Shown: positions 23,282-35,489 of the stretch, one piece after another | Layout: each line of letters opens with the position of its first letter | Numbering within the stretch: the stretch's first letter is position 1 | DNA from: Pyricularia pennisetigena | Lineage: Eukaryota; Ascomycota; Sordariomycetes; Magnaporthales; Pyriculariaceae | NCBI RefSeq assembly: GCF_004337985.1 | Contig: NC_043740.1 | Location: forward strand, 248,001 to 312,000 | DNA length: 64,000 nt | Direction of reading: 5' to 3' | Program-made: the position numbers and the translations under genes | The notes under the pieces: generated by a model | Told to the model about the DNA's origin: nothing | Seen by the model: only the letters and a program-made list of their open reading frames with translations | Database searches by the model: none

Positions 23282-23532
23282 GTGCTTAGACCAAACCGCA
23301 GCGGGGTCCGAGCGCTCAATATACCTTTTAATCACATGGCTTTTCGGCCAAGTACATTGTCAGAAAAGATCGCGCTCGTTCTGGTTTAAAGACAACTTGT
23401 CGCCATTCGGCGCTTATGGCGGGTATATACAGTCTAGTCGCACTTTAATAGAAGAATAAGCAGTATAACCACTATATATTATTGAATATTTATTCAAAAA
23501 GTGAGTTAAAATGGTAAATATATAAGGTGACC

Positions 23533-25280
23533 TAGTCTTAGGGCTTATCCCTAAAGCCCACAGCTCCACAATTAATCTATTTCGTTCGCTTCGCTCCACT
23601 TCGTAACTCAATTACGGCTTTGCAATATATTTGTGGGTCTATCTGAAAAACCCTCTGGTTTAGATCTGAAGATAATTTGTTGATTTTCGCCGTTTAAAGC
23701 GGTATTTTCGGCATTTTTGCGATTAATACTCCGCTATAAAAGAATAAATAAAAATCGTAAAAATAAACGGTTTATAGATTAACGATAGCATTTAGTACCG
23801 CTATTAATAAAAATTCAATTGATATTTTTATTTGCTGTAACGGCCGAATTGGATACCACCTGCCCTTAATCCGCTTAAGGCAGAACTATTTTTTCGATTT
23901 TCTCATCGATTTTCGAATTAATTTTTTTATTATTTTTGTTTCTAACCAAACTTGATGCTTTCTTCACGTAGAGGGTGGTATACGTAGAAATAGCGATATA
24001 CAAAGGCTTGGTACATATACCGGACTATATAAGTAGTTAAATAAGCGGATTGGTAAGGTATATATATTTTTATATACAATTTACAATCGTAACGCTTTTG
24101 TATTTTTACCAATTTTCACGATAATAAAACCAAGATCCCAGGGACTGTAAAGCGTATATATACAACCGTCTACGTAGGACCCAATTGATAATACCCGCTT
24201 TTATTTTTTTTATATAAAGAAATGCTGAGCTTGGGTTATTTATCTATTTTTTGGGTTTATTGAATTAATTTTATATCAACTTTGTTTTTCAACCAAATTC
24301 CATCATTGCTGCATGGGGGGTGGGTGGTATACGTGTATGTAATAATATAGTACAATTTGGTATATATATCTGATTATATAAACGCTTTAATAAACGGAGA
24401 GGTTAAGTATATATAATTTTGTATATAATCTTTAATCGAAACGCTTTTACATTTTTACCAATTTTTACGATAATAAGACCAAAGTCTCAGAGACTCGATC
24501 ACGTATACAACCAAACGTCTGCGTGAAATCCGACCTGTAATACCCGCTCGTATTATTCTTTTATACAAAGACATGCTAAATTTGTGTTATTTTTCTATTT
24601 TTTGCTTTATTTAGTAGAATAAAATTCGTAAAAGAGTAGTTGGATAGTATTTTGATACAACATTATACACAGGTAATTATATCAAGGTTTTGATTTTTTT
24701 CACCATTAATAGGGCGACTAATTCAACTTGTTAATAGTCTATTAATTCATTTAGAAATATCCATAAAATACTCATTCTAAGCAAAAATTGCGTGCACTTT
24801 GCTCGGTTAAGCTGGCAATCATGAACATTTCTCAATATACTAGCGTTTTGTGAATATTGAGTGCTTATTGAAGATAATAATTAAATATATTTAAAAATTG
24901 CAAATCGGATCTAATATTTAGATAATTAGTTAATGAAACCAGGTATGATCGCCCTCTTTGCGTAAACGAGACCACAAAGGCTCAAGCTCTGTAACACGAG
25001 TTATCTTATACTTTCACGATTTGTATTTATTTTTTGATTAAATATTCAATTGTGGTAATGGTTATACTATTATTTTTTTTGCGAATACAATATATACACA
25101 ATACTTATACAGTGCATATATCCGCCGTAAACGGCGAAATGCGGCAAGTTGTCCTCAGACTAGAACGATCGCGATTTTTTCGGCCAATGTAATTGGTTAA
25201 AAAGCCATGTGGCTGAAAGGCACATGGAGCGCTCGTTCCTCACTGTGAAGGAGGGGGGTCTAGTCTAACCACTGAGACTA
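23533..25280 (-). mobile_element. M4, complete non-coding M copy (1748 bp)
   Basis: The left A end is TAGTCTTAGGGCTTATCC; the right B end finishes CACTGAGACTA. The TSD is AAGGTGACC (23524-23532) and GAGGTGACC (25281-25289), one G-to-A difference. It inserted in the interior of M2; the uninterrupted site AGGTAACCTGCG is seen near 47724. No protein is encoded. Confidence 0.9.
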
Positions 25281-25289
25281 GAGGTGACC

Positions 25290-26386
25290 TGCGTTACAAA
25301 GCTTGGAATTTTGTGACTCTTTGTACGCAAAAGCCGCCATTATACCTGCTTTAATAAATTCAATATTTAGATATTAAATAAGTTGTTGAATTTTGGATTT
25401 ATATCAATGCATATAATTTATCATTTGGAATAATAGTAGCAGATATTTGCATTATATATTTTTATAAAATAATCATCCTCACCAACGGAACGGTGCAAAT
25501 TACATGCAACTATGGCTAAAAATACATATTTTATTACGAAGATTTATAATTTACCCAGTTGTAAATAAAGATAGAGAAAGCTTTATTATAATTTTCTTAC
25601 TATTAGACCATAAGTCAGCATCATTTAACTTCTATTTTTGCGAGTTTTATTTAGTTAAATAGAAGGAAAAATAGAAACATAGTACAAATTTACCATTTCA
25701 TCATATAGTGTCATAATAAAAACGGATATGTTCGATCGGATCCCATGTGGACGTTTGTTTACTTACGTTATTCGATCACTGGAACTTTTTATCATATTAT
25801 CGTTGAAATTGGTAGAAATATAAAAGCGTTTCGACTTTTAACTATATACAAAAACGTATATACTTTACCTATCCGTTTATTTAACGACTTGGATAGTCCG
25901 GTATATATACTAGAATTAGCTTCATCACTATTAGCACGCATAACACCCCCGGCGTACAAAAATCTTAAAATTTGCTTAAAAACGAAAAATAATATTAAAA
26001 AACCCCGAAAATTGACAAAAGATTGAAAAGATAATACCGCCATAAACCTATTAAGGTCAAATGGTATCCAGTTCGGCCGTTATAGCAATTAAAAATATAG
26101 ATTAACTCGCTGTTAAAAGTCTTATTAAATGTTCTATCCGACGTATAAACCGCTTATTTTTACGATTTTTATTTATATTTAATAATGGAGTGTTCGTCGC
26201 CAAACTACCGAAAATACTGCCATAGACGGCGAAATTCGACAAATTGTCCTCAACCCTAAACCAGAACCTTTTTTGCTTAGACCCACAAATACATTGCAAA
26301 ACCGTTATTAAGTTACGAAATGGAGCGAAGCGAACGAAATACATTAATTGTGGAGTTTCAGGCTTTATGGATGAGCTCTAAGACTC
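25290..26386 (+). repeat. Distal part of M2 (interior and A end)
   Basis: M2 resumes after M4 and runs to its A end. It contains the usual interior (TTACCTATCCGTTTATTTAACG near 25865), the CCGCCATAAACC and CAAATTGTCCTC blocks, and the terminus. The short open frames here recur as overlapping frames in other M copies on both strands and are not taken as genes. Confidence 0.7.
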
Positions 26387-26395
26387 GGTTTAAGA

Positions 26396-26603
26396 ACAAC
26401 TTGTCGAATTTCGCCGTTTATAACTGTATTTGCTAGTGCCAGGAAAGGAAAATACTTATATTATTTGTGCCGTGGCCGTTCGCCTGGGAGAGGTATTACA
26501 CTCCGGCTCCGAAAGCCGCCGGGCAAAAATACTTTTTTTGGGGCAGCGAACTTTTGCGATACACACAGTAAGTATGCGTGGTAAATCGACAACAGGCTAG
26601 GCG
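26396..26603. other. M1 remnant followed by an unassigned G+C-rich patch
   Basis: 26396-26440 continues the M1 A-end block (ACAACTTGTCGAATTTCGCC). It is followed by about 100 bases of higher G+C content (CCGTGGCCGTTCGCCTGGG through AAAGCCGCCGGGC) that I cannot place. A tRNA fold was considered and not supported. Confidence 0.4.
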
Positions 26604-26995
26604 AACTCTCAGGGCTCATTCCTAAAGCCCAGAGCTCCACTCATTGAGCCGTGGCTTAATTCGTGGCTTTGCATATACCTGTGGGTCCATCCAAAACACG
26701 CTCTGGTTCAGCTTTGAGGACAACTTGTCGAATTTCGCCGTTCATGGCGGTATTTTTGGCTTTCTGGCGATTAATACTCCGTTATAAAAAGATAAATAAA
26801 AATCGTAAAAATAAGCGGTTTATACGTTGGATATAACATTTAATAGGATTTTCGACAACGGTTTATTTTTTATTTTTAAACGTACAATTGGGCGAGTTCG
26901 ACAGCCCCCGTCCTTAATCCGTTTATAGGGGTACTATTTTTTTCGATTTTGTTTCGATTGTCGATTTTTGTTAATATCATTTTTAATTTTTTAAC
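26604..26995 (-). mobile_element. M-family A-end fragment beside the Copia
   Basis: It starts AACTCTCAGGGCTCATTCC, an altered A terminus, and continues into M interior sequence (CGAGTTCGACAG, then TTTCGATTTTGTTTCGATTG). The Copia 5' LTR cuts it at 26996. The nine bases on its left (GGCTAGGCG) find no partner beside the B-end fragment that follows the Copia at 62009-62370, so the two halves cannot be proved to be one element. Confidence 0.6.
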
Positions 26996-27349
26996 TCTTG
27001 GAATAGAGGTAATCGCGGTCAAATCAACGATAGAGCTAGTCTCAGTGCTTAAACTAGACCCCCCTGCTTCGCAATGGGGACCGAGCGCTCCATATACCTT
27101 TTAGCCACATGGTTTTTCGACCAATTACATTGGCCGAAAAGATCGCGCTCGTTCTAATCTAAGGACAATTTGTCGCATTTCGCCGTTTATGGCGGTACTA
27201 CTAACAAAACACCCAATGCTGCGATATCGCCAACCACCATTCCCCCCGATATATAAAAAAATAAAAAATTTTTACCATTATACCATATATTTACGCACAT
27301 TAACCTTTATTCGATACATTATTAAATTAAATAAAACCCGAATTTAACA

Positions 27350-28430
27350 ATGGAAAATATATTTCCAATAATACTAATAAATATACCCGAAAAAATATTC
27401 CCATCCGCGTAATTTGCAACCTAATACCTTACGTCCGATTTAACCCTATTACCTCCATCGATATCGCAATTACTTTCGTTTTTACCGTTATTCCAATTAT
27501 TATCGCCCAATCGTATATTCGAAAATAAATGGGAATTTAGGCCTTTTTTAGTCGATTAAAAGCAATTACCGAAGGAATCCGAATCCGAAACGGAAATAAA
27601 CCCCGAAACCAAATTTATTCGCGATATTACCAAATTTTGGCGCAACCGTTACCGACGCACCAATTTTACGCAATTTATCCACGTTTAGGTAATAGCGGCA
27701 AATTTTTACGAAATTACCCGACCTGCCCCATCGCGAATACTTTTTTTTAAAAAAGCATTACAAAACCCTTAAATCCGAAAACGTTTACGCGTTAATGGGG
27801 TCGAATACCGTTTGAATAATAAATTTCCTGCGCCCATTAAGGCCGACTTTTTGCGCAGGGAATTGCAGCAATTAATACAATATTTACGTTTTTTTAACCG
27901 GTTTGAACCTACAAATTTCCAATTTTCGGGAATAAAGGATTGTTCCGCCAAAGACGTAAGCGATATAAATTGGTTTAAACAAATATTCGACACGTCCACC
28001 CAGGAAATCCCGTCCAAAACGCCAATATTATACAAATTTATATTTTTATTATTATTATATTCCCGGGGCCACCGCCCGTTTTATCCATCGTTACAAATTT
28101 CGAACGTGGTACACCTGGAACCAAATACCTTTTTAAAAACTATAAACCCCCCAACGTTAAAAGATTAACGCGTTATATTAATATTGGCGATTTTAACCCA
28201 CGGATATTCCCCCCAAAAAAGCAATTATTTGCTACGCGTATTCGCATTATACTTTATAAATAATGGAATTCCACGACGTATTGTAAACACATTATCCGGG
28301 TTTGGAATATATTTATTTTATAAAGCTATTAAACGGTAAACCCAACAGCTTGTCGCCGTTGCCCGAATACGTTATTAGCAATATTTATATTTATATTTAG
28401 CTTTTACCGCGAACAGCAATAATAATTTTT

Positions 28431-28470
<40 letters not shown>

Positions 28471-30248
28471 TTAACATATAAACAAATTTAAAAAGGATCG
28501 CTCGTAACCCAATACTATTTTTCGTATATAATAATTTCAATTTTCTGGACAAGGTACAGGATTTTGGATATGGAAAACGTAACCGAATACAAAATTTAAT
28601 ATCGTATTTCCTTATATTAACGCCAGGATTTAAACGATATACGCAATCCCAATGGTACGCCACCGTACTTTTCCGCCAGAAATGGTTGCAAACGCCCGCC
28701 TTTTTACAATATCCGGACACCTATTACGAAAGCGCCAAATATTATATCATGCACCAAGTTTGTAGCTTTTTATTCCTTAACCGCCCATATACGCCTGGAG
28801 CAATCCCATAATACCCTACCCTCGCACGAATTACACCAACTTTTTATTTTATCCAAACCCCCGCTATTACCGAAAACGAAAAAGAATACGCAAAAATTAT
28901 CCAAATCCACGAAATCCTTTTTAAACGTTTTTTAAACCTGCTACCCGACCATTTCGATTATTTTTCCGTCCTGTTCCTCGTTTATAGGGATTAAAAAACA
29001 ACGTTATATATCCGTGCTATTTAGGGAATTTATATTGAATTATTTTAAGCTTTTAACAAAAAACAATAAATATTACCCGTACCAGCGTTTTTCTATATCG
29101 AATTTAATTTTATTAACCAATTATGGTAATATTACGCCCCTATTATATCCATAAATATAATAGGGTTGGGGAAATACAGCCAATTTTAAAAAAATAAAAA
29201 GGAGTTTTACCACGCTTTACGGCTTTTACAAAATGCATTCCGGTCCCGCATTTTGTACATTATAATTACTGTTTTAATCCAAAACGGATTATTGGATAAA
29301 GATTAAATTTTTAAAAACGCCCTGGAAAAAGCTTTTACCGATATACCATATAATATATATATTTCCGTGGTAAACCGTATTTACGACAATATATTCGTTG
29401 GTTATATTAACGGTTCAATAAATATTGGATTATGGGATATAAAACCCAAAATTAATATCGTTTTCCGCACGCAACGCCGTTATTTGCAAATAATTAACCT
29501 TTTATGGATAATAATAAACGCGTTCCACCAAAGAAATTACGGCGTATTAGAAACTATAATGCCGCAATTGGTCCTATTTTTCTACGGTTGTAAAACAAAA
29601 AATTATGGCCCTAAAATGCTATATTTAATTTAGTTATTACGACCAAAGGTCACAAATTAACCGCTGCGCACCGGGATTTTAAAATTAGCGTTCGTAAAAT
29701 GTACCACGGCCGGGAATAAATTTAAACCGGTAAACCTAACAATTAAACATATTAATAAGGGTTTCGCCATAAATATTAAAAATAACCGCAATTCCACGCA
29801 CGATTTGCGAAAAACATTTTTAAATTATGCAGTGATAGGACCAATCGCAATTACGGTGCGTAAAATATTGGAAAACATCGCCCGTACACGCATTAACAGC
29901 AAACATTATATAATGTTAACCAACCAGGATATAATCCATTACGCGTATTTGTTATTCCAAAATAGTTAGGGAAACGAAAAGGCCGAAATATTACCCAATT
30001 TCGATTTCGAAGGCCCTGATTTATTATACCTGGGTTTAAAAAAGCTAATGGGCGACAAATTGGAGGCATTTAATTAAAAAGTCGTACGCCCCAATAACGT
30101 GCTATTTTAGGCGGATATTAAAAAAACAGGGGCAAATCCAAAAAAGGGATATAACCGGATAAACGGTTTAAATATTAATGGTATAATTAACACCGAAGGA
30201 AATTTGCTGGACGGAATATACGAAAAATCCGACGAAAAAGGCGTATAA
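27350..30248 (+). pseudogene. DUF6589-like protein gene (degraded), M3
   Basis: From ATG 27350 the frame reads with stops through WRNRYRRTNFTQFI (about 27635), KADFLRRELQQLIQYLRFF and IKDCSAKDVSDINWFKQIFD (27840-27990). Later come NTLSGFGIYLFYKAI (about 28290), VYRD-KTTLYIRAI (about 28980), RRYLQI, then NAFHQRNYG and LETIMPQLVLFFYGC (29479-29593). It ends DGIYEKSDEKGV before TAA at 30246-30248. The order and motifs resemble large uncharacterised fungal proteins annotated with DUF6589, as I recall them. At least one frame change occurs between 28.2 and 29.3 kb. Position beside the B end makes it a candidate transposition protein, which is inference. Confidence 0.6.
28434..28466. repeat. TA microsatellite
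   Basis: About 14 TA dinucleotides lie inside the DUF6589-like pseudogene, probably grown from RIP-generated TpA runs and adding to its disruption. Confidence 0.85.
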
Positions 30249-30718
30249 AATTTAAAATAATAAAAGGTAAATTACGCAAACCAAAACGGGTAAAAACGAG
30301 GATCGTTCCATTATAAAAAGGAGTTAAATGGACGAATAACGGTAACTTTACCCGCGAATAACGGAGGTAAAACAGCGTCCGCAAAACCAGTAAATATAAA
30401 CAAATAAATACCAATCGTAAATTTGGTTTAAAATAAAATACGAAATATAATTTCCTCCAAAATCCTCCGCATAAATAACCCGTTTCCTATCCATTTTTTT
30501 TACCCAAATAAATTATATCCTCCATCTACCGCCAATTATAAATCCAGCAAAAAGGATCCTAATAATAACCGTTATTATAATACCCCATTAACCACGAATA
30601 ATAAATCCATTAAACCGGATCCTAATAATAATAATTGTTATAATATTACATATATAAAACCCCCGATTTTATAGCACCAAACCCCAAAAGAAAAGCAAAA
30701 CAAAAAAACCCAAACCGA
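30249..30718. other. M3 spacer between convergent genes
   Basis: No gene is seen. Two related segments around GGATCCTAATAATA (30497 and 30620) and ATAAATCCA(G/T)(C/T) suggest a small direct repeat of about 70 bases (30470-30560 and 30555-30640). This is the region between the convergent DUF6589-like and minus-strand genes. Confidence 0.5.
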
Positions 30719-31900
30719 TTAAAAGAGACGAAAACGTTTGGCAGCGTTAAATGTCTTTTTAGGAATGGGTTTATTAACGCCACGCCTTTTTTTCCGAATT
30801 GGGGTTGCGGTAAACGATCCAAAGACCGAATCGTCCTCCTCCTTATCCTTTTCTAAAATGGGTATGCAGGGTTTCCTTAACGAGTCGAATATAAATTTAT
30901 TGTAATTAAGGCCAAAATCGATAAATAAAAAAAAACGGAATAATAACCGCCAAAAAATCGGCGTTATTGTTACCAAAAATACCTTTTTCAAACGGTTTAT
31001 TGGTTTCCCGGCGTTTAATAACCCAGGAGCCAAAATCCCTTATTAAGGCCCCGATAACCCGCGCGGTCGCGGTTTCGTCGTAAAATCCATCGCTGTTTTT
31101 AATCCATTTTATTAATTTAACCACAAACCCCTAATCCATAATGGCAAAATCGAAATAAGGTAAATGTGTACGATTAATATAATTAATAAACGTATTACGG
31201 CCACTATTTTGCTTTTAATATTAATAATTAATATAAATTGGACCCAACGTTAAAATGAAAATTAACGTTTTTTCCACCAGATCCTGTTCGTTAAACTGCT
31301 TAAAGATATTTAATACGTGCATTAAAACCAGGCGAAAATAAAATTCGCCCATGCGGCGCGTCCTGTCAAAATAAAAGGTATTAAAATGCTGGGGGGGTTT
31401 TGCTATCCAAACGAAGCAGTTAAAAGGCCAGGAGAATATAATTGCTATTATTTTATACGCCAGGAATTATTTAACAGTTGGAAATTGGATAATTTTGGGG
31501 AAACGTATACGCGTAATATATTTAAATAATATTTATTATATATTAGCAACGGCCGGAATAGTAGAAAAAGGGGCATTAACCTTCCGGAATATGCGATTTT
31601 TTACCCAATCGAAAAAAGTACTTCGCATTTCGAAAATGCGCCAAATAACAGGTTTGTTTTAACCCAACCGAATTAAACGACCACAAATTTGTAACTATGT
31701 ATTGGCGTTCCATATTAAAGGGATAATAATACCAGTGTAACAATTGGGGTGCAAATTAAAATTAACGCTGGAAATATTAATATTTAGGACATAAACGTTA
31801 AAACTGGAGCTGGAATCGGTGAAATCGGAGACGGTTTTATCGCGTTCGGCTTGGGACAAACCTAATCGGATAATAACCACACCGAAATTGGTTTTTTCCA
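30719..31900 (-). pseudogene. Unrecognised coding block A of M3
   Basis: The minus strand reads RRMGEFYFRLVLMHVLNIFK (about 31300-31360), then FVVKLIKWIKNSDGFYDETA and IGALIRDFGSWVIKRRETN (31020-31125). After a frame change comes a C-terminal stretch with KDKEEDDSVFGSF and the basic cluster PIRKKRRG before TAG/TAA at 30719. The basic cluster could be a nuclear localisation signal. Stops and shifts fit RIP plus small indels. No family is recognised. It may be the 3' end of one long gene with blocks B and C. Confidence 0.5.
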
Positions 31901-31939
31901 AAATAAAAATAATAAAATTAAAAAAATTAATAAGTATAT

Positions 31940-32075
31940 TAAAAATTGTAACAGTTGTTACAAAAATGGAAAAATAACAGCCATTATAATATTTGTTATA
32001 ATCCAAAAATATAAAAATTGTAATAATTGTCATAATAATTATGGGAAAAAAAGGGATTGTAATAATTGTTACCAT
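31940..32075. repeat. Palindrome cluster 1 in M3
   Basis: TTGTAACAGTTGTTACAA (31946-31963) is followed by two looser copies, TTGTAATAATTGTCATAA (about 32013) and TTGTAATAATTGTTACC (about 32057). The cluster lies between coding blocks A and B. Confidence 0.7.
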
Positions 32076-32099
32076 ATGGCTAGTTTACGCTTAAATCCA

Positions 32100-33130
32100 A
32101 AAATTAGGGGTTATAACCAGGACGCGTTAACCCTTTTTCTTTTCCTCCATACAAATTTCGACCACGCGGGCAATAAATGGCGATTCGCTTAATATAAAAT
32201 GGACCATTTTAGCCTTACCCGACGGAAATAACGTTTTAAAATTAGTGCAAATTTTCGAGTAAACCCAGTTAAGGGGACCGTCGCCGCTATATTAAATTAA
32301 AACGTCCATAATTACCGATCCAAAAAGGGTTTTTCTTTCCTGTAAACTTTTTTTAAAATTTTATCGGACGTTGCGGTATTTGGTTTTAAAATCCACTTTT
32401 TTTAACGCCAGTATTTTACCCAATTCCGCCGAATTAATATCCCGGGTATTATTTTCGGCGTGGATTATTAACCAAAAAAGGTAATTAATTGCCAAAAACT
32501 GCAACAGGCGGATAAAACCCATATTAAAAAAAACCGAAGTTTGGCGGTTACCAGCTATGGTATCCGCATTAGTGGGAATTCCTAATGGAACGGGACCAAT
32601 ATCGTCGGTATTTTCGCCCACGAATGCGGTAATAATATTTTTAAAAATTGCCTCGGTATTCGTTATAACGTTTTCGAAACGGTGGCCAAATTGGAGCTCT
32701 TTAATAATAATATTATGGGGCGGAATACGTTTACGGGGATAAATAACTATACCGTTGGGTAAAATAAACCCGGTATCTATACCCCTGCGTACCGTAAATA
32801 CGCCCGTATATTTAAAAATTACTGACGATTTTTCGTTTGGTATGGTGGTAGGAATTATAAAATTCAAAATTCGAGGATAAAATAGCCACCATTTCCAACC
32901 CATCGATTCGAATTTTTGTAAAAAGGTTCTAATATTTTTATCGATATTAGAAACGACGAAACAACCATTATTTTTCCAAATGTAATCGACCGTAAATATA
33001 TTTTCTTAGGACAGGCTTTTAAATCGGGCGAAAAAAATCGCAATTTTATCCCAAACCAGGGCATTAAAGCCAATAATATCCCTAATTTTATTAATAATCG
33101 GCGTGGTAATAATTATACCCCGATTAATGC
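32100..33130 (-). pseudogene. Unrecognised coding block B of M3, longest surviving frame
   Basis: A minus-strand frame stays open for 180 codons (32361-32903) and joins, across single stops, sequence on both sides. Upstream comes KIRDIIGFNALVWDKIAIFF, downstream LFGSVIMDVLI, SGDGPLNWVYSKICTNF and GKAKMVHFILSESPFIARVV. Inside are FAFVGENTDDIGPVPLGIPT-like acidic and proline segments and a hydrophobic LLQFLAINYLFWLIIHAE. The combined length is about 340 residues. The richness in Trp, Gly and Asp argues for real coding origin. I do not recognise the family. Confidence 0.55.
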
Positions 33131-33960
33131 AAAAAATAAAACGAAATGCGCGGTATATTATCGATTCGCGGTAACGGAAGCATTAAATTTCGTTTCCAAT
33201 TATACGTTGAAAAAAGGTACCGGATAATAAATATATAACCAAACGCCGGATATTTTTGGTGTTTTCGCCCGTGGAAAATTCGGCCTTCCGACCGTTTTTA
33301 CGTTAACGGTTCCTAATAAAATTATTTAATTTAAACAAATATATTAATATAACGAAATTATAATAATTATTACAAAAAATATTTATTAGGTATTATTTTT
33401 AATATCGGAATTATCGTCGAAATTATCGATATCGGGGGGGCGCTGCTAAAGATTGGAATCGACAATTTTATCCATACACTATAAATTAAGCATTTTTTCC
33501 GCGTTATGGATTTCGTCCAACTGCTTAATTTTTCGGATTAGGAATATCGAATAAAATATAATAATAACCGTACCCGCAAATTTGGGATTAGATTTGCGGG
33601 CGGCGAATTTGGTTAAAATATCGTAAAATTGCGCCTGGGTAAAAATAATAACCGCTCGCGGGGTATTGGCAGCGCATACCTCGGTTAAACCATAATAGTA
33701 TTTAACGTTAAAGGCTGGGAAATTGGTTACTGCCTTTTTTAAATGTTTGCGAAACAAGGCTGGCCGGGACGAAAATCAAAATAGGAAAACATCCGTCGGC
33801 ATTTTGGATAAATCGGTCGTATTAGCAACGGATATACCATATATAAATCGCCGTAAAATAAATAATCGTTTTTCTTATGCCCATTTCGTTGGTTAATAAC
33901 CAATTTTTAAAAGCTAACTGCTCCAATTTTAATAGGGTGTGGGTATTTAAACCGAAAAAA
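33131..33960 (-). pseudogene. Unrecognised coding-like block between B and C of M3
   Basis: Minus-strand runs include a 92-codon frame (33479-33757) with AVTNFPAFNVKYYYGLTEVC. Stops separate it from both neighbours. It may be an exon of the same long gene as blocks B and C, or RIP-shifted sequence. No motif identified. Confidence 0.35.
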
Positions 33961-33984
33961 AAGTTAATTTAACAAAAACAAAAA

Positions 33985-34110
33985 TTGTAATAATAATTAC
34001 AAAAATAGGGGTAGGATTGTAACAGTAATTACAAAAATAGGGGCAAGATTGTAATAATAATTACAAAAATAGGCGCAAAATTGTAACGATAATCACAACT
34101 ATTAGGGATA
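33985..34110. repeat. Palindrome cluster 2 in M3
   Basis: Three to four copies of the TTGTAACAGTAATTACAA-type sequence occur with a period near 41 bases, each followed by AAAATAGG(G/C)GC (33989-34095). It is both palindromic and a short tandem array. Confidence 0.7.
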
Positions 34111-34129
34111 ATGCATATATAATTTACCA

Positions 34130-35355
34130 ACCAGTTAATAGGGTAACCAATAGCGACCAAAAAAAACATTAGGTATATCCCAATTAGATTAAAAATATTT
34201 ACCCTTAATTTTCTTATATTTAAAACCGATTTTGTTGTCGGTATTTAAACCGTCGACAGGTAAGGTATTTTAAAAAAAGCGCAACTCTTTTATAGCAGCC
34301 TAAATCGCGTCCGAATTAAAAAGATAACCAATCCAGGGATAACCCTTAATTAAAATAAAAAATTGCGCATAACATGCCAAAAAAACCGCTAAAATCCTTT
34401 CGCGGGCGTCCTCGAAAATTTCCTTTTTTACGCGGTCCATATTAGCAAATTAATCGGCGATAATGGACTGGGTTTGCATAAAATTAAAGAACTCGTTTTA
34501 TTGGTCGTCGCCAAAAAATTTGGGATAAAATTCGGTAATTTTTATTTTGGGTTTGGTAAGGATGGGACGATGGAACCGCCCCTCGTCGTACAAATTGTTG
34601 AAAATACCCTTAAATATTAACAAATCCAATAGGTGTATTTAAATTTAATTTGCACGCTTTTTTTTCTTTTTCAACCGTCCGATTTTAATAGGTTTAAAAC
34701 GGGACCAGGTATCGATAGCGAATATTATTATCGTCCTGTTATAGCAGGCGCGGTTAAAACCAAATAAATTGGCGACGTCGATGGTTTAATCGGCTCGCGA
34801 ACGGGTAACCAAACGATGCTAAAATTGCATTAAATGCAAATTATTTAGGGCGATAACGTTATCGGCGATAATTACATAATTGGCGACAGCAAACAGGGTA
34901 AAGGATTGCTCGATATTAAATTTAAAAGGATTGCGGCAATTTCCACCAAAATCGCTAAAACTTTTTTTATTTCCAATAACGACTTTTCCCTACCGGCGAA
35001 AAATAAAATAAAAAAAATGGTAGCAAACTTTAAACCAATCGTCGATATAGTAACCGCTATATATATATAATCCAAAATTAGCGGTTTTGAACCTCAAATC
35101 GCCGTTTTTAAAATCAGGTCCGGTGGTTATTATCCGCAGGTAAATTAACATCGTGGCGAAAATTGTGGGAATTATAACCGGTTTAAATTTATTTGCGAAT
35201 ATTTTTAACCCGGGGAGGTTAATATCGCTTTAGCGGATAAAAGGGGGGATAGGGGGTAGGCGACGCCGATTTACCAAATTATCGAAAATGGGTTTAATAC
35301 TTTTATCGTTAAATATATCCGGCACGGAAGCCAAAATCTTTTGCCAAACGGGCAT
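34130..35355 (-). pseudogene. Unrecognised coding block C of M3
   Basis: Reading starts at ATG 35353-35355 (MPVWQKILASVPDIFNDKSI). It continues in one minus-strand frame with scattered stops through RRRLPPIPPFIR, FYPKFFGDDQ (about 34510), NFMQTQSIIAD and ARERILAVFLACYAQFFILI (about 34340-34400), to WDIPNVFFGRYWLPY near 34150. That is about 400 residues. A basic KIGRLKKKKKRAN string lies in the middle. The consistent frame and aromatic-rich composition support a former gene. The family is not recognised; it may be expressed together with blocks A and B. Confidence 0.55.
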
Positions 35356-35489
35356 TTTATTACCTTTAATTTATTTGCCGGGATTGCCTGCCTTAAAATA
35401 AGCTAAAAAACCGAATACGTCGGCGATTAAAAATAAATTAACCAATAATTAAAATTATGCCCGTTATCCCAAAATATATAAAAGGGTGA

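Larger units (their letters stand above)
4441..26386 (+). mobile_element. M2, M-family element split by hAT and M4
   Basis: M2 begins with TAGTCTCAGTGCTTAG, is interrupted at once by the hAT (4457-23281), resumes at 23290 with the rest of the B end, is interrupted again by M4, and finishes in an A end at 26386 (GATGAGCTCTAAGACTC). The 9-bp TSDs AGTTCAAGG and GGTTTAAGA differ only by transitions. Removing the insertions leaves about 1.36 kb, a little shorter than full non-coding copies. No M2 coding sequence is visible. The final base of the right TIR reads C where other copies have A. Confidence 0.8.

Noticed and set aside
25745..26043. Genes in M interiors (overlapping frames on both strands; similar at 59353 and 60661)
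   Set aside because: The frames recur because the M interior is repeated; they differ in length and phase between copies and show no coding bias.
26470..26530. tRNA or structural RNA in the G+C-rich patch
   Set aside because: No clover-leaf and no A or B box; left as unassigned.
33985..34110. CRISPR-like array
   Set aside because: The repeats are palindromic with AT-rich, near-identical spacers and lie in a fungal transposon; there is no cas context.
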